Source: CAYVZZ01 sp964456185
GTDB taxonomy: Bacteria > Pseudomonadota > Gammaproteobacteria > Pseudomonadales > Alcanivoracaceae
DNA length: 40,073 bases
Direction: 5' to 3'
Assembly (NCBI GenBank): GCA_964456185.1
Contig: CAYVZZ010000008.1
Location: 1 to 40,073, forward strand
In this document: positions 6,688-14,700 of the stretch, one piece after another
How positions within the stretch are numbered: the first letter of the stretch is position 1
Layout of the letters: every line of letters begins with the position of its first letter
Program-made: the position numbers and the translations under genes
The notes under the pieces: generated by a model
What the model was told of the DNA's origin: nothing
What the model saw: the letters and a program-made list of their open reading frames with translations, nothing else
Databases searched by the model: none

Positions 6688-7932
6688 ATGGCAACATCAC
6701 CAAAGGCGGCAAAAAAGGCCGTTAAGAAAACCATCTTTGTCTACGAGGGAAAAGACCGTCGTGGGACAAAAGTAAAGGGCGAAATGCCGGGTCAAAACGC
6801 AGCCTTAGTGCGCGCTGATTTACGCCGTCAAGGCATTGCTGCCACTAAGGTGCGCAAAAAACCCAAACCCTTGTTTGGCACCGGCAAGAAAAAAATCAAG
6901 CCCATTGATGTGGCGATTTTTACCCGCCAGCTCGCCACCATGACGAAAGCCGGTGTGCCACTTGTGCAGGCCTTTGGTATTGTCGCCGAAGGCTTGGATC
7001 ACTCTGGCATGCAAGAGCTTGTGACAAACATCAAGCAAGACGTGGAAGCCGGTAACAGCTTTGCCAGCACTCTGCGTAAATACCCGCTGATTTTCGATGA
7101 TCTCTATTGCAGCCTAATTGATTCGGGTGAGCAATCCGGTGCCTTGGAAACCATGCTAGATCGAGTGGCTACCTATAAAGAAAAGAGTGAAGCGCTTAAA
7201 CAGAAGATTAAGAAGGCTTTAAAGTATCCTATGACGGTGGTCTTTGTTGCCATTATCGTCACCGTGATTTTGTTGTTGAAAGTGGTTCCGGTTTTCCAGC
7301 AGCTCTTTTCCAACTTTGGCGCAGCGCTACCCGTGCCAACACAAATTGTGGTTAATCTATCCAAGGGATTACAAGAAAACGGGTTATTCTATCTTGTGGT
7401 CATTGTCGCTTTCTTTGTCATCTTCTTTCAGGCGAAAAAGCGCAGCCGAGCCTTTTCGGATCTGCTCGACCGCATTGTGTTAAAGCTACCCATTGCCGGT
7501 GACATTGTTTTTAAATCGACCATTGCCCGTTATGCACGTACGTTGTCGACCACCTTTTCGGCGGGTGTACCACTTATTGAGGCACTGGAATCTTGCGCCG
7601 GGGCAACCGGTAACTGTGTTTACCGCGAAGCGGTGTATAAAGTGCGCGATGATGTCGCTACTGGTACCCAGCTGCAGTTTGCCATGCGCCAGACTGGTGT
7701 CTTTCCCAGTATGGCGCTACAGATGACAGCCATTGGCGAGGAATCCGGTGCGCTAGACGAAATGCTATCCAAAGTGGCTACCTATTATGAAGAAGAAGTC
7801 GACAACGCGGTTGACGGCCTAACCAGCATGATGGAGCCATTGATTATGGCCGTGTTGGGTGTCTTGGTCGGTGGCTTGATCATTGCCATGTACCTGCCAA
7901 TTTTCCAACTGGGCAGCGTGGTCGGCGGGTGA
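6688..7932 (+). CDS. pilC: Type IV pilus inner-membrane platform protein PilC
   Basis: This 414-residue GspF-family protein anchors the PilB motor to the pilus base. It has a long basic cytoplasmic N-terminus and two repeated T2SSF domains, the first starting near FTRQLATMTKAGVPLVQAF and the second near RYARTLSTTFSAGVPLIEAL. Hydrophobic segments follow each, with a final helix (MAVLGVLVGGLIIAMYLPIF). ATG 6688 is preceded by AAAGGTGAG. The gene lies 36 bases after pilB, and its TGA stop overlaps the GTG start of pilD, indicating translational coupling. Length and domain order are ordinary for the family. Confidence 0.95.
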   Translation: MATSPKAAKKAVKKTIFVYEGKDRRGTKVKGEMPGQNAALVRADLRRQGIAATKVRKKPKPLFGTGKKKIKPIDVAIFTRQLATMTKAGVPLVQAFGIVAEGLDHSGMQELVTNIKQDVEAGNSFASTLRKYPLIFDDLYCSLIDSGEQSGALETMLDRVATYKEKSEALKQKIKKALKYPMTVVFVAIIVTVILLLKVVPVFQQLFSNFGAALPVPTQIVVNLSKGLQENGLFYLVVIVAFFVIFFQAKKRSRAFSDLLDRIVLKLPIAGDIVFKSTIARYARTLSTTFSAGVPLIEALESCAGATGNCVYREAVYKVRDDVATGTQLQFAMRQTGVFPSMALQMTAIGEESGALDEMLSKVATYYEEEVDNAVDGLTSMMEPLIMAVLGVLVGGLIIAMYLPIFQLGSVVGG

Positions 7933-8816
7933 CTTCACAGCTTTTCTCGCTGCTGTCGCAGCCTGTCGTTTTGGTGCTTGTTTGCTTCCTGCTGGGTTTA
8001 CTGGTGGGAAGCTTTCTTAATGTGGTGGTGTACCGCATTCCCATTATGTTGGAGCGACGCTGGCAGGCGGAATCGCGAATGCTGTTGGAGCTGCCAGAAA
8101 ATGACCAAGACAAAACACCGTTTAATTTGGTCGTACCGCGCTCAGCCTGCCCGCATTGCCACCATTTGATTCGTTGGTATGAAAATATTCCGGTGGTTAG
8201 CTGGTTGGCCTTGCGCGGCCGTTGCAGCCAATGCAAAGAACCCATCAGCAAACGCTACCCGCTAGTCGAGCTGGCTGGTGCTGTTGTTGCCGCTGTATGT
8301 GCTTGGCAGCTGGGTGCATCCGCTTGGCTTATTGCGCTTATCATTGCTTCTTGGACACTGCTTGCGCTGGCACTGATAGACTTTGATACCACCCTACTGC
8401 CCGATTCCATCACCCTGCCCTTGCTGTGGGCGGGTTTGCTACTCGCCGCTTTTCATATTAGCCCTGTCTCGCTATTTGATGCGGTCATCGGTGCGGCTGC
8501 AGGTTATTTGGTGCTGTGGAGTGTGTATTGGCTGTTTAAGCTACTCACCGGCAAGGAAGGCATGGGCTTTGGTGATTTCAAGTTATTGGCGGCGCTAGGC
8601 GCTTGGCTGGGCTGGCAGTATCTTCCTTTGGTAATTTTATTGTCCTCACTGGTGGGGGCTATTGTCGGCGGCCTGCTAATGGCAACCGGTTTGGTCAAGC
8701 GCGATCAGGGCATTCCCTTTGGTCCTTACTTGGCCGCTGCCGGATGGATCGCACTGCTGTGGGGGCCTCAACTCATTCAGAGTTATTTGCAGATTGCCGG
8801 TATAGGCGGCCATTAA
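7929..8816 (+). CDS. pilD: Prepilin peptidase/N-methyltransferase PilD
   Basis: This 295-residue integral membrane aspartyl protease (family A24) cleaves type IV prepilin and pseudopilin leaders and methylates the new N-terminal Phe. The zinc-binding cysteines of the bifunctional type are present (Cys74, Cys77, Cys99, Cys102). The catalytic aspartates lie in LIDFDTTLLPD (about 151) and GMGFGDFKLL (216). Multiple hydrophobic segments start at residue 13. Translation starts at GTG 7929, overlapping the pilC stop as GTGA. It probably also serves type II secretion if the organism has it. Confidence 0.95.
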   Translation: MTSQLFSLLSQPVVLVLVCFLLGLLVGSFLNVVVYRIPIMLERRWQAESRMLLELPENDQDKTPFNLVVPRSACPHCHHLIRWYENIPVVSWLALRGRCSQCKEPISKRYPLVELAGAVVAAVCAWQLGASAWLIALIIASWTLLALALIDFDTTLLPDSITLPLLWAGLLLAAFHISPVSLFDAVIGAAAGYLVLWSVYWLFKLLTGKEGMGFGDFKLLAALGAWLGWQYLPLVILLSSLVGAIVGGLLMATGLVKRDQGIPFGPYLAAAGWIALLWGPQLIQSYLQIAGIGGH

Positions 8817-9410
8817 ATGTTTGTCGTGGGGCTAACTGGTGGCATTGGCAGTGGCAAAACCGCCGCTAGCGATTATTTAGCCAAACAAGGCATTACCGTG
8901 GTCGATGCGGATCTTGTTGCCCGCCTGGTGGTGGAGCCAGGACAACCAGCCTTGCAAGCCATCGCCGATTATTTTGGCGAACACATACTCGATGAGCAAG
9001 GTGCGCTTGATCGACGAGCCTTGCGCCAAATTGTGTTTGCCGATGACAGCAAGCTACGCCAGCTAGAAGCAATTACCCACCCTGCCATCGAAGCCGAAAT
9101 ACGCCGACAATTAACGACAGCCACCTCTCCTTATGCGTTATTGGTGTCACCCTTGTTGCTGGAAACCGAGCAGCATCGGTTGGCTAACCGCATCTTACTT
9201 ATTGATGCGCCGGAAAGCCTGCAACTTGAGCGAGCCAGCCAACGTGATGGCAGCAATAGCGCACAAATTCAGGCGATTATCGACAAGCAGATGGCGCGGG
9301 ATATTCGCCGCCAACATGCCGATGATATTGTATTAAATGATGGGTCACTTGAGGCGCTGGAGGCGGCGCTTTATGCTTTGCACCAGAAATACCTGTCTCT
9401 CGCCCACTAG
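8817..9410 (+). CDS. coaE: Dephospho-CoA kinase
   Basis: This 197-residue cytoplasmic kinase carries out the last step of coenzyme A synthesis, phosphorylating the 3'-hydroxyl of dephospho-CoA with ATP. The P-loop GLTGGIGSGKT is at residues 5-15, and DADLVARLVVEPGQPA and YALLVSPLLLET are conserved substrate-site blocks. The ATG directly follows the pilD stop codon, so it is cotranscribed with the pilus genes. The pilD-coaE-yacG order is common in Pseudomonas-like gammaproteobacteria. Confidence 0.95.
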   Translation: MFVVGLTGGIGSGKTAASDYLAKQGITVVDADLVARLVVEPGQPALQAIADYFGEHILDEQGALDRRALRQIVFADDSKLRQLEAITHPAIEAEIRRQLTTATSPYALLVSPLLLETEQHRLANRILLIDAPESLQLERASQRDGSNSAQIQAIIDKQMARDIRRQHADDIVLNDGSLEALEAALYALHQKYLSLAH

Positions 9411-9431
9411 ACAAGACAACCGAACGGTTTT

Positions 9432-9614
9432 ATGACTGAAGACGCTGATATTGACGCTCGCATCCACCCTTGCCCACAATGCGGCAAACCGGCTCGCTAC
9501 GACAAAAACAATGCGCACCGCCCTTTTTGCAGCAAGCGCTGTCAGCTGATTGATTTGGGACAGTGGGCCAACGAGGAATATAGCATCCCCGCCAACCCCA
9601 ACCCGGAAGACTGA
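9432..9614 (+). CDS. yacG: DNA gyrase inhibitor YacG, zinc-ribbon protein
   Basis: This 60-residue protein has four zinc ligands in two pairs, CPQC (about residues 14-17) and CSKRC (about 33-37). These are followed by the diagnostic QLIDLGQWANEEYSIP segment. Family members bind GyrB and inhibit gyrase DNA binding. The gene is 21 bases after coaE, as in many gammaproteobacteria. Its stop codon lies inside a hairpin shared with the convergent argF gene. Confidence 0.92.
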   Translation: MTEDADIDARIHPCPQCGKPARYDKNNAHRPFCSKRCQLIDLGQWANEEYSIPANPNPED

Positions 9615-9629
9615 TCGCGCTGATCAGTC
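9609..9629. terminator. Hairpin shared by convergent yacG and argF stop codons
   Basis: GACTGATC (9609-9616) and GATCAGTC (9622-9629) form a perfect 8-bp stem around GCGCT. It contains the yacG TGA (9612-9614) and the argF stop (9624-9626), so one structure closes both transcripts. There is no T-run, so it may act as a bidirectional 3'-end barrier rather than a classical terminator. Confidence 0.5.
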
Positions 9630-10532
9630 GCGCAACAAAAATTCCAACAAGGCTTTTTGGGCATGCAGCCGGTTTTCGGCTTCATCCCACACCACAGCGC
9701 GCGGATCGTCCATAGCAGCCGCGCTGACTTCTTCGCCACGGTGTGCCGGCAAACAGTGCATGAACAACACGTCATCAGCGGCTTTATCCAGCAGCTCGGT
9801 GTTCACCTGATAAGGGGCAAACACCTTCTCACGTTGTTTTTGCTCTTCTTCTTGCCCCATCGATGCCCAAACGTCGGTCACGATCAGGTTGGCGTCTTCC
9901 ACGGCTTTAGCCGGGTCACGCTCTAGCTTGACCCGGTCGCTATTGGCTTCGACCAGGGCGGCATCCGGGTCAAAGCCTTCGGGGCCTGTCGCCACCAGCT
10001 GAAAATCAAACTGACGCGCGGCGTTGATATAGGAATGGCACATGTTGTTGCCATCGCCGACCCACACCACCTTCTTGCCGCGAATACTGCCGCGATGCTC
10101 AACAAAAGTTTGCACATCGGCCAGCAGCTGGCAGGGGTGGTACATATCGGTTAAGGCGTTAATCACCGGCACGCGGGAATTCGCAGCAAAGGTCTCAATG
10201 AGCTGCTGGTCAAAGGTGCGAATCATCACCGCATCGACCATGCGTGACAAGACGCGCGCCGAGTCTTCCACCGGCTCGCCGCGCCCAAGCTGGGTATCAC
10301 GCGGCGACAAGAAAATGCTGGCGCCGCCAAATTGCGTCATACCCACTTCAAAGGAGGTACGCGTGCGGGTGGATGATTTCTCGAAAATCATCCCCAGGGT
10401 CTTGTGCAACAGGGGTGTATGCGATTGCCCACGCTTGAGCATGGTTTTCAGCTCAATGGCGCGCTCGATCAAATAACCCAATTCTTCGGGCGCTAAATCC
10501 AATAGTGTCAGAAAATGGCGTGGTGCTTTCAT
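9624..10532 (-). CDS. argF: Ornithine carbamoyltransferase
   Basis: This 302-residue enzyme transfers a carbamoyl group from carbamoyl phosphate to ornithine, giving citrulline in arginine synthesis. The carbamoyl-phosphate loop STRTR is at 54-58, and the ornithine-site motif HCLPAHRG begins at 259. Length fits the anabolic ArgF type. The ATG overlaps the argD stop codon by four bases (ATGA), so argD-argF is a coupled operon. I found no convincing ArgR box in the argD upstream region. Confidence 0.95.
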   Translation of the reverse strand: MKAPRHFLTLLDLAPEELGYLIERAIELKTMLKRGQSHTPLLHKTLGMIFEKSSTRTRTSFEVGMTQFGGASIFLSPRDTQLGRGEPVEDSARVLSRMVDAVMIRTFDQQLIETFAANSRVPVINALTDMYHPCQLLADVQTFVEHRGSIRGKKVVWVGDGNNMCHSYINAARQFDFQLVATGPEGFDPDAALVEANSDRVKLERDPAKAVEDANLIVTDVWASMGQEEEQKQREKVFAPYQVNTELLDKAADDVLFMHCLPAHRGEEVSAAAMDDPRAVVWDEAENRLHAQKALLEFLLRD

Positions 10533-11713
10533 GCGGCTCCTCCGCTGTTGGCAAAACGGGTAACAGCCCGCGTGAGCCGTTCACAAAGTTCATCGATTTC
10601 ATCGTCGCTGATATTCAAGGGGGGCAGCAGGCGAATCACACTGCCTGCCGTCACATTAATCAGCAGGCCCTCTTCGCGTGCCAAATCCACCAGCTCTACG
10701 CAGTCGTTAGCCAACTGAATACCAATCATCAAACCCAAATAACGAGTGCCTTGGTAAAAAGAAAACGACGACAATTTCTCTGCCAATTTTGTGCAGAGTT
10801 TGTCAGCGCGTTGGTTAATGCCAGGCAAGAGTTTTTCCAACTCACCCACCACCGCTAAAGCAGCCGCCGTACACAGCGGATTGCCACCAAAGGTCGAGCC
10901 GTGATTGCCCGGCCCCATTAAGGGAGTAGCCGCTCCTGCTGTTAGTACAGCAGCAATGGGCAAGCCACCGCCCAGCCCTTTGGCGGTGGTGACCACGTCG
11001 GGCAAAATGTCTTCCTGCTGATAGGCAAAATAGGTGCCGCTTCGCGCGTTTCCGCATTGCACTTCATCCAGCATCAGCAGGGCATCTTGTTGGTCGCAAA
11101 TGTTGCGCAAGGCTGCCAAATATCCCTTATCGGGCAGGTTAATACCGCCCTCACCTTGCACCGGCTCCAGCAATACCGCAACGGCGTTGGCATGATCGGC
11201 CAAGGCCTTCTCAACGGCAGCGGCGTCGTTGAATGGCACGCGAATAAAGCCGGGTACTAACGGCTCGAAACCGGCTTGTACTTTCGGGTTCGCCGTGGCA
11301 CTTAGAGTGGCCAAGGTGCGGCCATGAAAAGCGCCTTCCATGACGATGACAACCGGCTCATCGATACCCTTACGGTGGCCATGCAGCCGCGCCAATTTCA
11401 ATGCCGCTTCATTGGCTTCGGCACCCGAGTTGCCAAAAAAGACTTTTTCCATGCCACTCAAACGGCAAATGGCTTCCGCCAAGGCCGATTGCGAGGGAAT
11501 GCCGTAATAATTGGAGACATGAAACAGCTTGGCCGATTGCTCGGCAATGGCCTTCGTCATGACCGGATGGCAGTGCCCCAGGCAGTTGACGCCAATACCT
11601 GAAAGCGCATCCAGATAGGCGTTGCCTTGGTCATCGTACAACCAAATGCCTTCGCCGCGCGCCACGTTAAAAGGTTGGCGTTTGTAGGTGGGCAACAAAT
11701 ATTGATCGGCCAT
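10529..11713 (-). CDS. argD: Acetylornithine/succinylornithine aminotransferase
   Basis: This 394-residue PLP enzyme of the class III aminotransferases makes N-acetylornithine in arginine synthesis. ATG 11713 is preceded by AGCGAGG, and MADQYLLPTYKRQP is the usual ArgD beginning; the longer reading to 11815 adds non-homologous residues. Asp216 (LMLDEVQ) contacts the pyridine nitrogen, and Lys245 (TTAKGLGGG) forms the Schiff base. The stretch after DEVQ reads CGNARSG instead of the common TGxGRTG, a mild divergence near the active-site entrance. It precedes and overlaps argF. Such enzymes often also serve lysine synthesis (DapC). Confidence 0.92.
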   Translation of the reverse strand: MADQYLLPTYKRQPFNVARGEGIWLYDDQGNAYLDALSGIGVNCLGHCHPVMTKAIAEQSAKLFHVSNYYGIPSQSALAEAICRLSGMEKVFFGNSGAEANEAALKLARLHGHRKGIDEPVVIVMEGAFHGRTLATLSATANPKVQAGFEPLVPGFIRVPFNDAAAVEKALADHANAVAVLLEPVQGEGGINLPDKGYLAALRNICDQQDALLMLDEVQCGNARSGTYFAYQQEDILPDVVTTAKGLGGGLPIAAVLTAGAATPLMGPGNHGSTFGGNPLCTAAALAVVGELEKLLPGINQRADKLCTKLAEKLSSFSFYQGTRYLGLMIGIQLANDCVELVDLAREEGLLINVTAGSVIRLLPPLNISDDEIDELCERLTRAVTRFANSGGAA

Positions 11714-11849
11714 GACGTACCTCGCTTTAACTAAGCAGATATCCTGTAACGAAAAACGGCAGCGGTTGCTGCCGAATAAGCTGCCAATCATAGCGCCCAA
11801 GCGGGCAACCCGCAAACTGCGGCCGGTATGTTTTTGACGTTGTTTGCCG

Positions 11850-11855
11850 TATAAT
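11850..11855 (+). promoter_or_regulatory. -10 element ahead of grxD
   Basis: TATAAT at 11850-11855 lies about 37 bases before the glutaredoxin start, inside the 178-base divergent region between argD and grxD. A TTGACG at 11834-11839 is too close (10 bases) to be its -35, so only the -10 is offered. The argD promoter on the other strand was not assigned. Confidence 0.4.
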
Positions 11856-11891
11856 ACCGCCCCTCATACGCCTCGACACACAGGTTTTCTT

Positions 11892-12206
11892 ATGGACGTT
11901 GTTGAAGTCATCAAAAGCCAATTGGCTGAAAATGCCGTACTCCTTTACATGAAAGGCACCCCCCAATTTCCGCAATGCGGTTTTTCTGCACGCGCGGTCG
12001 ATATTATGACCGGCGTGGGCAAACCCTTTGCTTACGTCAATATTTTGGAAGCGCCTGAAATCCGCCAAGGCATGAAAGACTTTGCCAACTGGCCGACCTT
12101 CCCCCAGCTATGGGTGAAAGGCGAGCTAATCGGCGGCAGTGATATCCTGCAAGAAATGGCCGATTCCGGCGAGCTGGCCACACTGATAGAAGACGCAGCG
12201 GCCTAA
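11892..12206 (+). CDS. grxD: Monothiol glutaredoxin, Grx4 family
   Basis: This 104-residue protein has the CGFS active site at residues 29-32 (PQCGFSARAV) and the glutathione-binding WPTFPQLWVKGELIGGSDI block. CGFS glutaredoxins hold a shared [2Fe-2S] cluster and pass it to apoproteins, often with BolA partners. ATG 11892 is preferred to an upstream in-frame ATG at 11844 because the family starts with MDVVEVIKSQ-like residues. It is a single-gene unit, flanked by a divergent promoter region and a 3' hairpin. Confidence 0.95.
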   Translation: MDVVEVIKSQLAENAVLLYMKGTPQFPQCGFSARAVDIMTGVGKPFAYVNILEAPEIRQGMKDFANWPTFPQLWVKGELIGGSDILQEMADSGELATLIEDAAA

Positions 12207-12216
12207 GCACGCTTTA

Positions 12217-12238
12217 CCGGGTGGCAAACGTCACCCGG
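12217..12238 (+). terminator. Hairpin after grxD
   Basis: CCGGGTG (12217-12223) pairs with CACCCGG (12232-12238) around an eight-base loop, starting 10 bases after the grxD stop. It is GC-rich, but only CTTCC follows, so termination is plausible without being classical. Confidence 0.5.
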
Positions 12239-12279
12239 CTTCCCTGCCTTTGAGCGATTTGGTCAATTACCCGCGTATT

Positions 12280-12299
12280 GCGACATTGACGACTGTCGC
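12280..12299 (+). promoter_or_regulatory. Candidate operator/-35 region of the acyl-CoA dehydrogenase gene
   Basis: GCGACA (12280-12285) and TGTCGC (12294-12299) form an inverted repeat with an eight-base centre that includes TTGACG (12286-12291), a good -35 hexamer. A weak -10 (CATTCT) falls 17 bases later. The arrangement suggests a repressor site over the -35. I do not recognise the dyad as PsrA or FadR. Confidence 0.35.
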
Positions 12300-12361
12300 C
12301 ATCATCGACATTCTCTAGTCTTTGCAATTTTCACCAAATTCAAGACAACGAGAGAGTCAGT

Positions 12362-13537
12362 ATGGCCGACATTCATGTCCCCCCCGCTATTTCCCCCATG
12401 GTTCCGCGTACCCTCTTCAACGAGGATCACGAAGCATTTCGTAAAACCGTGCGCCGCTTCTTTGAAACCGAAATTGCGCCACACCGTGAAAAATGGGAAG
12501 AGCAACAGCACATCGACCGCGCGCTATGGAATAAGGCCGGCGAGCTGGGCATGCTCTGCTCGACCATGCCGGAAGAATACGGCGGCCTGGGTGTAGATCG
12601 CCTGTACAGCGTCGTGCTGATGGAAGAACAAGCCCGCGTGGGTGATTCGGCATCCGGCTTTTCGTTGCACTCTGACATCGTGGCCAACTACATCAACAAC
12701 TTTGGCACCGAAGAGCAGAAAAAACACTACCTGCCGAAAATGGCCAGCGGTGAAATGGTTGCCGCCATTGCCATGACCGAGCCAGGCACCGGCTCTGACC
12801 TGCAGGGCGTGAAAACCACCGCTAAGCTGGACGGCGATCACTATGTGCTGAACGGCTCCAAAATCTTTATCACCAACGGTTACCTGGCGGATGTGGTCGT
12901 TGTTGTCGCCAAAACCGGCGACGGCGAAAAACAGTCTTCCAATGTGTCGCTATTAATTGTGGAAGCCGATTGGGAAGGCTTCAGCAAGGGCAAGCCACTT
13001 AACAAGGTTGGCATGAAAGGCCAGGACACCTGCGAGCTGTTCTTCGACAATGTAAAAGTGCCAAAAGAAAACCTGCTGGGTCAGGAAGGCATGGGCTTCA
13101 TCATGCTGATGCAAGAGCTGGCCTGGGAACGCATGATGATTGCCATTATGTGTGCTGCCGGTTGTGAATTTGCCCTGGCGACGACTGCTGAATACATCAA
13201 AGAACGTAAGGCCTTTGGTCGCCCGGTGGCGAAATTCCAAAACACCCGCTTCAAGATGGCCGAAATGCGATCGGAAGCGCAAATTGCACGCGTTTATGTA
13301 GATCGCTGCTTGGAGTTGGTGCTAGAGAAGAAACTCAGCATTGAGGCAGCCTGTGCGGCCAAGTACTGGGTATCGGATCTGGTCTGCAAAATCATCGATG
13401 AGTGTGTGCAGCTACATGGCGGTTACGGCTTTATGCTGGAATACCCCATTGCGCGTGCTTACATTGATATGCGCGCCAACCGGATTTACGGCGGCACCAA
13501 TGAGATTATGAAAGAGTTGATTTCACGCTCTATCTAA
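12362..13537 (+). CDS. Long-chain-type acyl-CoA dehydrogenase
   Basis: This 391-residue flavoenzyme introduces the first double bond in fatty acyl-CoA beta-oxidation. The N-terminal helical domain is followed by the FAD-contacting AMTEPGTGSDLQG block (about 137-149) and ITNG, with a C-terminal helical domain. As in long-chain and isovaleryl enzymes, the position in the RIYGGTNEIMKEL motif that carries Glu in medium-chain enzymes is Gly. The base is instead probably Glu256 in LAWERMMIA. The C-terminal blocks (VQLHGGYGFMLEYPIARAY) closely match LCAD. It stands alone between its own promoter region and a terminator. Chain-length preference is inferred. Confidence 0.9.
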   Translation: MADIHVPPAISPMVPRTLFNEDHEAFRKTVRRFFETEIAPHREKWEEQQHIDRALWNKAGELGMLCSTMPEEYGGLGVDRLYSVVLMEEQARVGDSASGFSLHSDIVANYINNFGTEEQKKHYLPKMASGEMVAAIAMTEPGTGSDLQGVKTTAKLDGDHYVLNGSKIFITNGYLADVVVVVAKTGDGEKQSSNVSLLIVEADWEGFSKGKPLNKVGMKGQDTCELFFDNVKVPKENLLGQEGMGFIMLMQELAWERMMIAIMCAAGCEFALATTAEYIKERKAFGRPVAKFQNTRFKMAEMRSEAQIARVYVDRCLELVLEKKLSIEAACAAKYWVSDLVCKIIDECVQLHGGYGFMLEYPIARAYIDMRANRIYGGTNEIMKELISRSI

Positions 13538-13556
13538 AACTCGGCGGTTATCACTG

Positions 13557-13592
13557 ATGCCCCATTGTGTTGTCGCATAATGGGGCATTTTC
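13557..13592 (+). terminator. Rho-independent terminator after the acyl-CoA dehydrogenase
   Basis: ATGCCCCATT (13557-13566) and AATGGGGCAT (13579-13588) form a perfect 10-bp stem with a 12-base loop, followed by TTTTC. It lies between the dehydrogenase and the convergent diguanylate cyclase gene. The T-run is on the plus strand only. Confidence 0.8.
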
Positions 13593-14700
13593 ATTCACAG
13601 AAAACGCAGTTACGGCCGTTTTCCTTGGCTTGATATAAGCATCTATCTGCCCGCTTTAACAAACCATCGACCGTTTCCCCCGGCCGGAATTGCACTAGCC
13701 CGGCAGACAAGGTGACATTCCTTGACCCCATTACGTTACTGAAGTCTTCATTAGCTAGCTGGATACGCAACCTTTCGGCTCCCATTTTTGCGCTGGCCAA
13801 TTCGTCGCCCACCAAGATCAGCAGAAACTCCTCACCGCCCAAGCGGCCACAATAGTCTGCCTCTCGGCTTCCCTGTCGCAACACTTGGCTGGTTCTTTCC
13901 AGCACATAATCCCCTACGTTATGGCCGTAGGTGTCGTTGATTTGTTTGAAGTGATCCAAATCCAAATAACAAATCGAGAAAGTGTAGTTGCCCGTTTCCG
14001 CCATGGCCTTTTGCTGCTCAAGGGTGTTGAGCAGATAGCGCCGGTTAAACAACCCGGTGAGTTCATCACGAATAGCTTGCTCACGGAGTATGCGTGTGGA
14101 TTTGCGTAGCTCGCGATTTACATGCGATAGGTTTTGCCGAATGCGACTCACGGTACTGCCTGATATCACAAAGCTAAACACCGTGGCGGTGAAAATAACC
14201 CACTGCAGCCCTTCTACGCTGGGGTTAAAAATCAGCGGCCGCAACCAAGCGACCAATAAAAGCACTCCCAGGTAGCCAATAGTGGTCATACAGCACACCA
14301 CCACCAGCACCACTCGTGACAGGCGGAATGATGCCATGAGCAGAATGGGGAAAAAGAACATGATGGCGCTGATACGGTATTTATTGAGGAAATAAGCCGT
14401 TATCAGAAAGCAGGCTGATGCCCAAATGGTGAGTATAAGCACTTGTCGGCGACCCGACAGCCAGTTTGGCGGGTGCCTTTGTTCAACCCAAACAAACAGC
14501 AGGCTCATCACACACAAGCTGGCAATTAAAATGCCCCAAGACGTAAGCGGCATGGCCACATGCCCCGCCCAGCCATAGGCAAAGCACATTAGCATTTCGG
14601 CCAACACCACAATGAGACTCATTATGAGGTGTCGCATGTTGGTGCTACGCGACGCAAAGGCAGTGTGGGCGGCTTCGATTCGGCTGCTTTCCAAATGCAT
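13591..14700 (-). CDS. Membrane diguanylate cyclase with intact I-site
   Basis: This 369-residue protein has about six hydrophobic segments in its first 190 residues, then a short helical linker and a GGDEF domain. The active-site motif is GGEEF at 288-292, which is catalytically competent, making c-di-GMP from two GTP. A product-inhibition I-site RxxD (READ) sits exactly five residues before it. YLDLDHFKQINDTYGHNVGD and LYQAKENGRN are standard domain blocks. ATG 14700 overlaps the upstream gene's TGA by one base (TGATG), with GAGGTGG as ribosome site; a GTG at 14703 is the alternative. The membrane sensor belongs to no family I can name. It is paired with a paralogue upstream. Confidence 0.88.
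   Translation of the reverse strand: MHLESSRIEAAHTAFASRSTNMRHLIMSLIVVLAEMLMCFAYGWAGHVAMPLTSWGILIASLCVMSLLFVWVEQRHPPNWLSGRRQVLILTIWASACFLITAYFLNKYRISAIMFFFPILLMASFRLSRVVLVVVCCMTTIGYLGVLLLVAWLRPLIFNPSVEGLQWVIFTATVFSFVISGSTVSRIRQNLSHVNRELRKSTRILREQAIRDELTGLFNRRYLLNTLEQQKAMAETGNYTFSICYLDLDHFKQINDTYGHNVGDYVLERTSQVLRQGSREADYCGRLGGEEFLLILVGDELASAKMGAERLRIQLANEDFSNVMGSRNVTLSAGLVQFRPGETVDGLLKRADRCLYQAKENGRNCVFCE

Noticed and set aside
12362..13537. Missing catalytic Glu in the acyl-CoA dehydrogenase (Gly in the YGGT motif)
   Set aside because: Long-chain and isovaleryl-type enzymes place the base in helix G; Glu256 is present, so the enzyme is not inactive.
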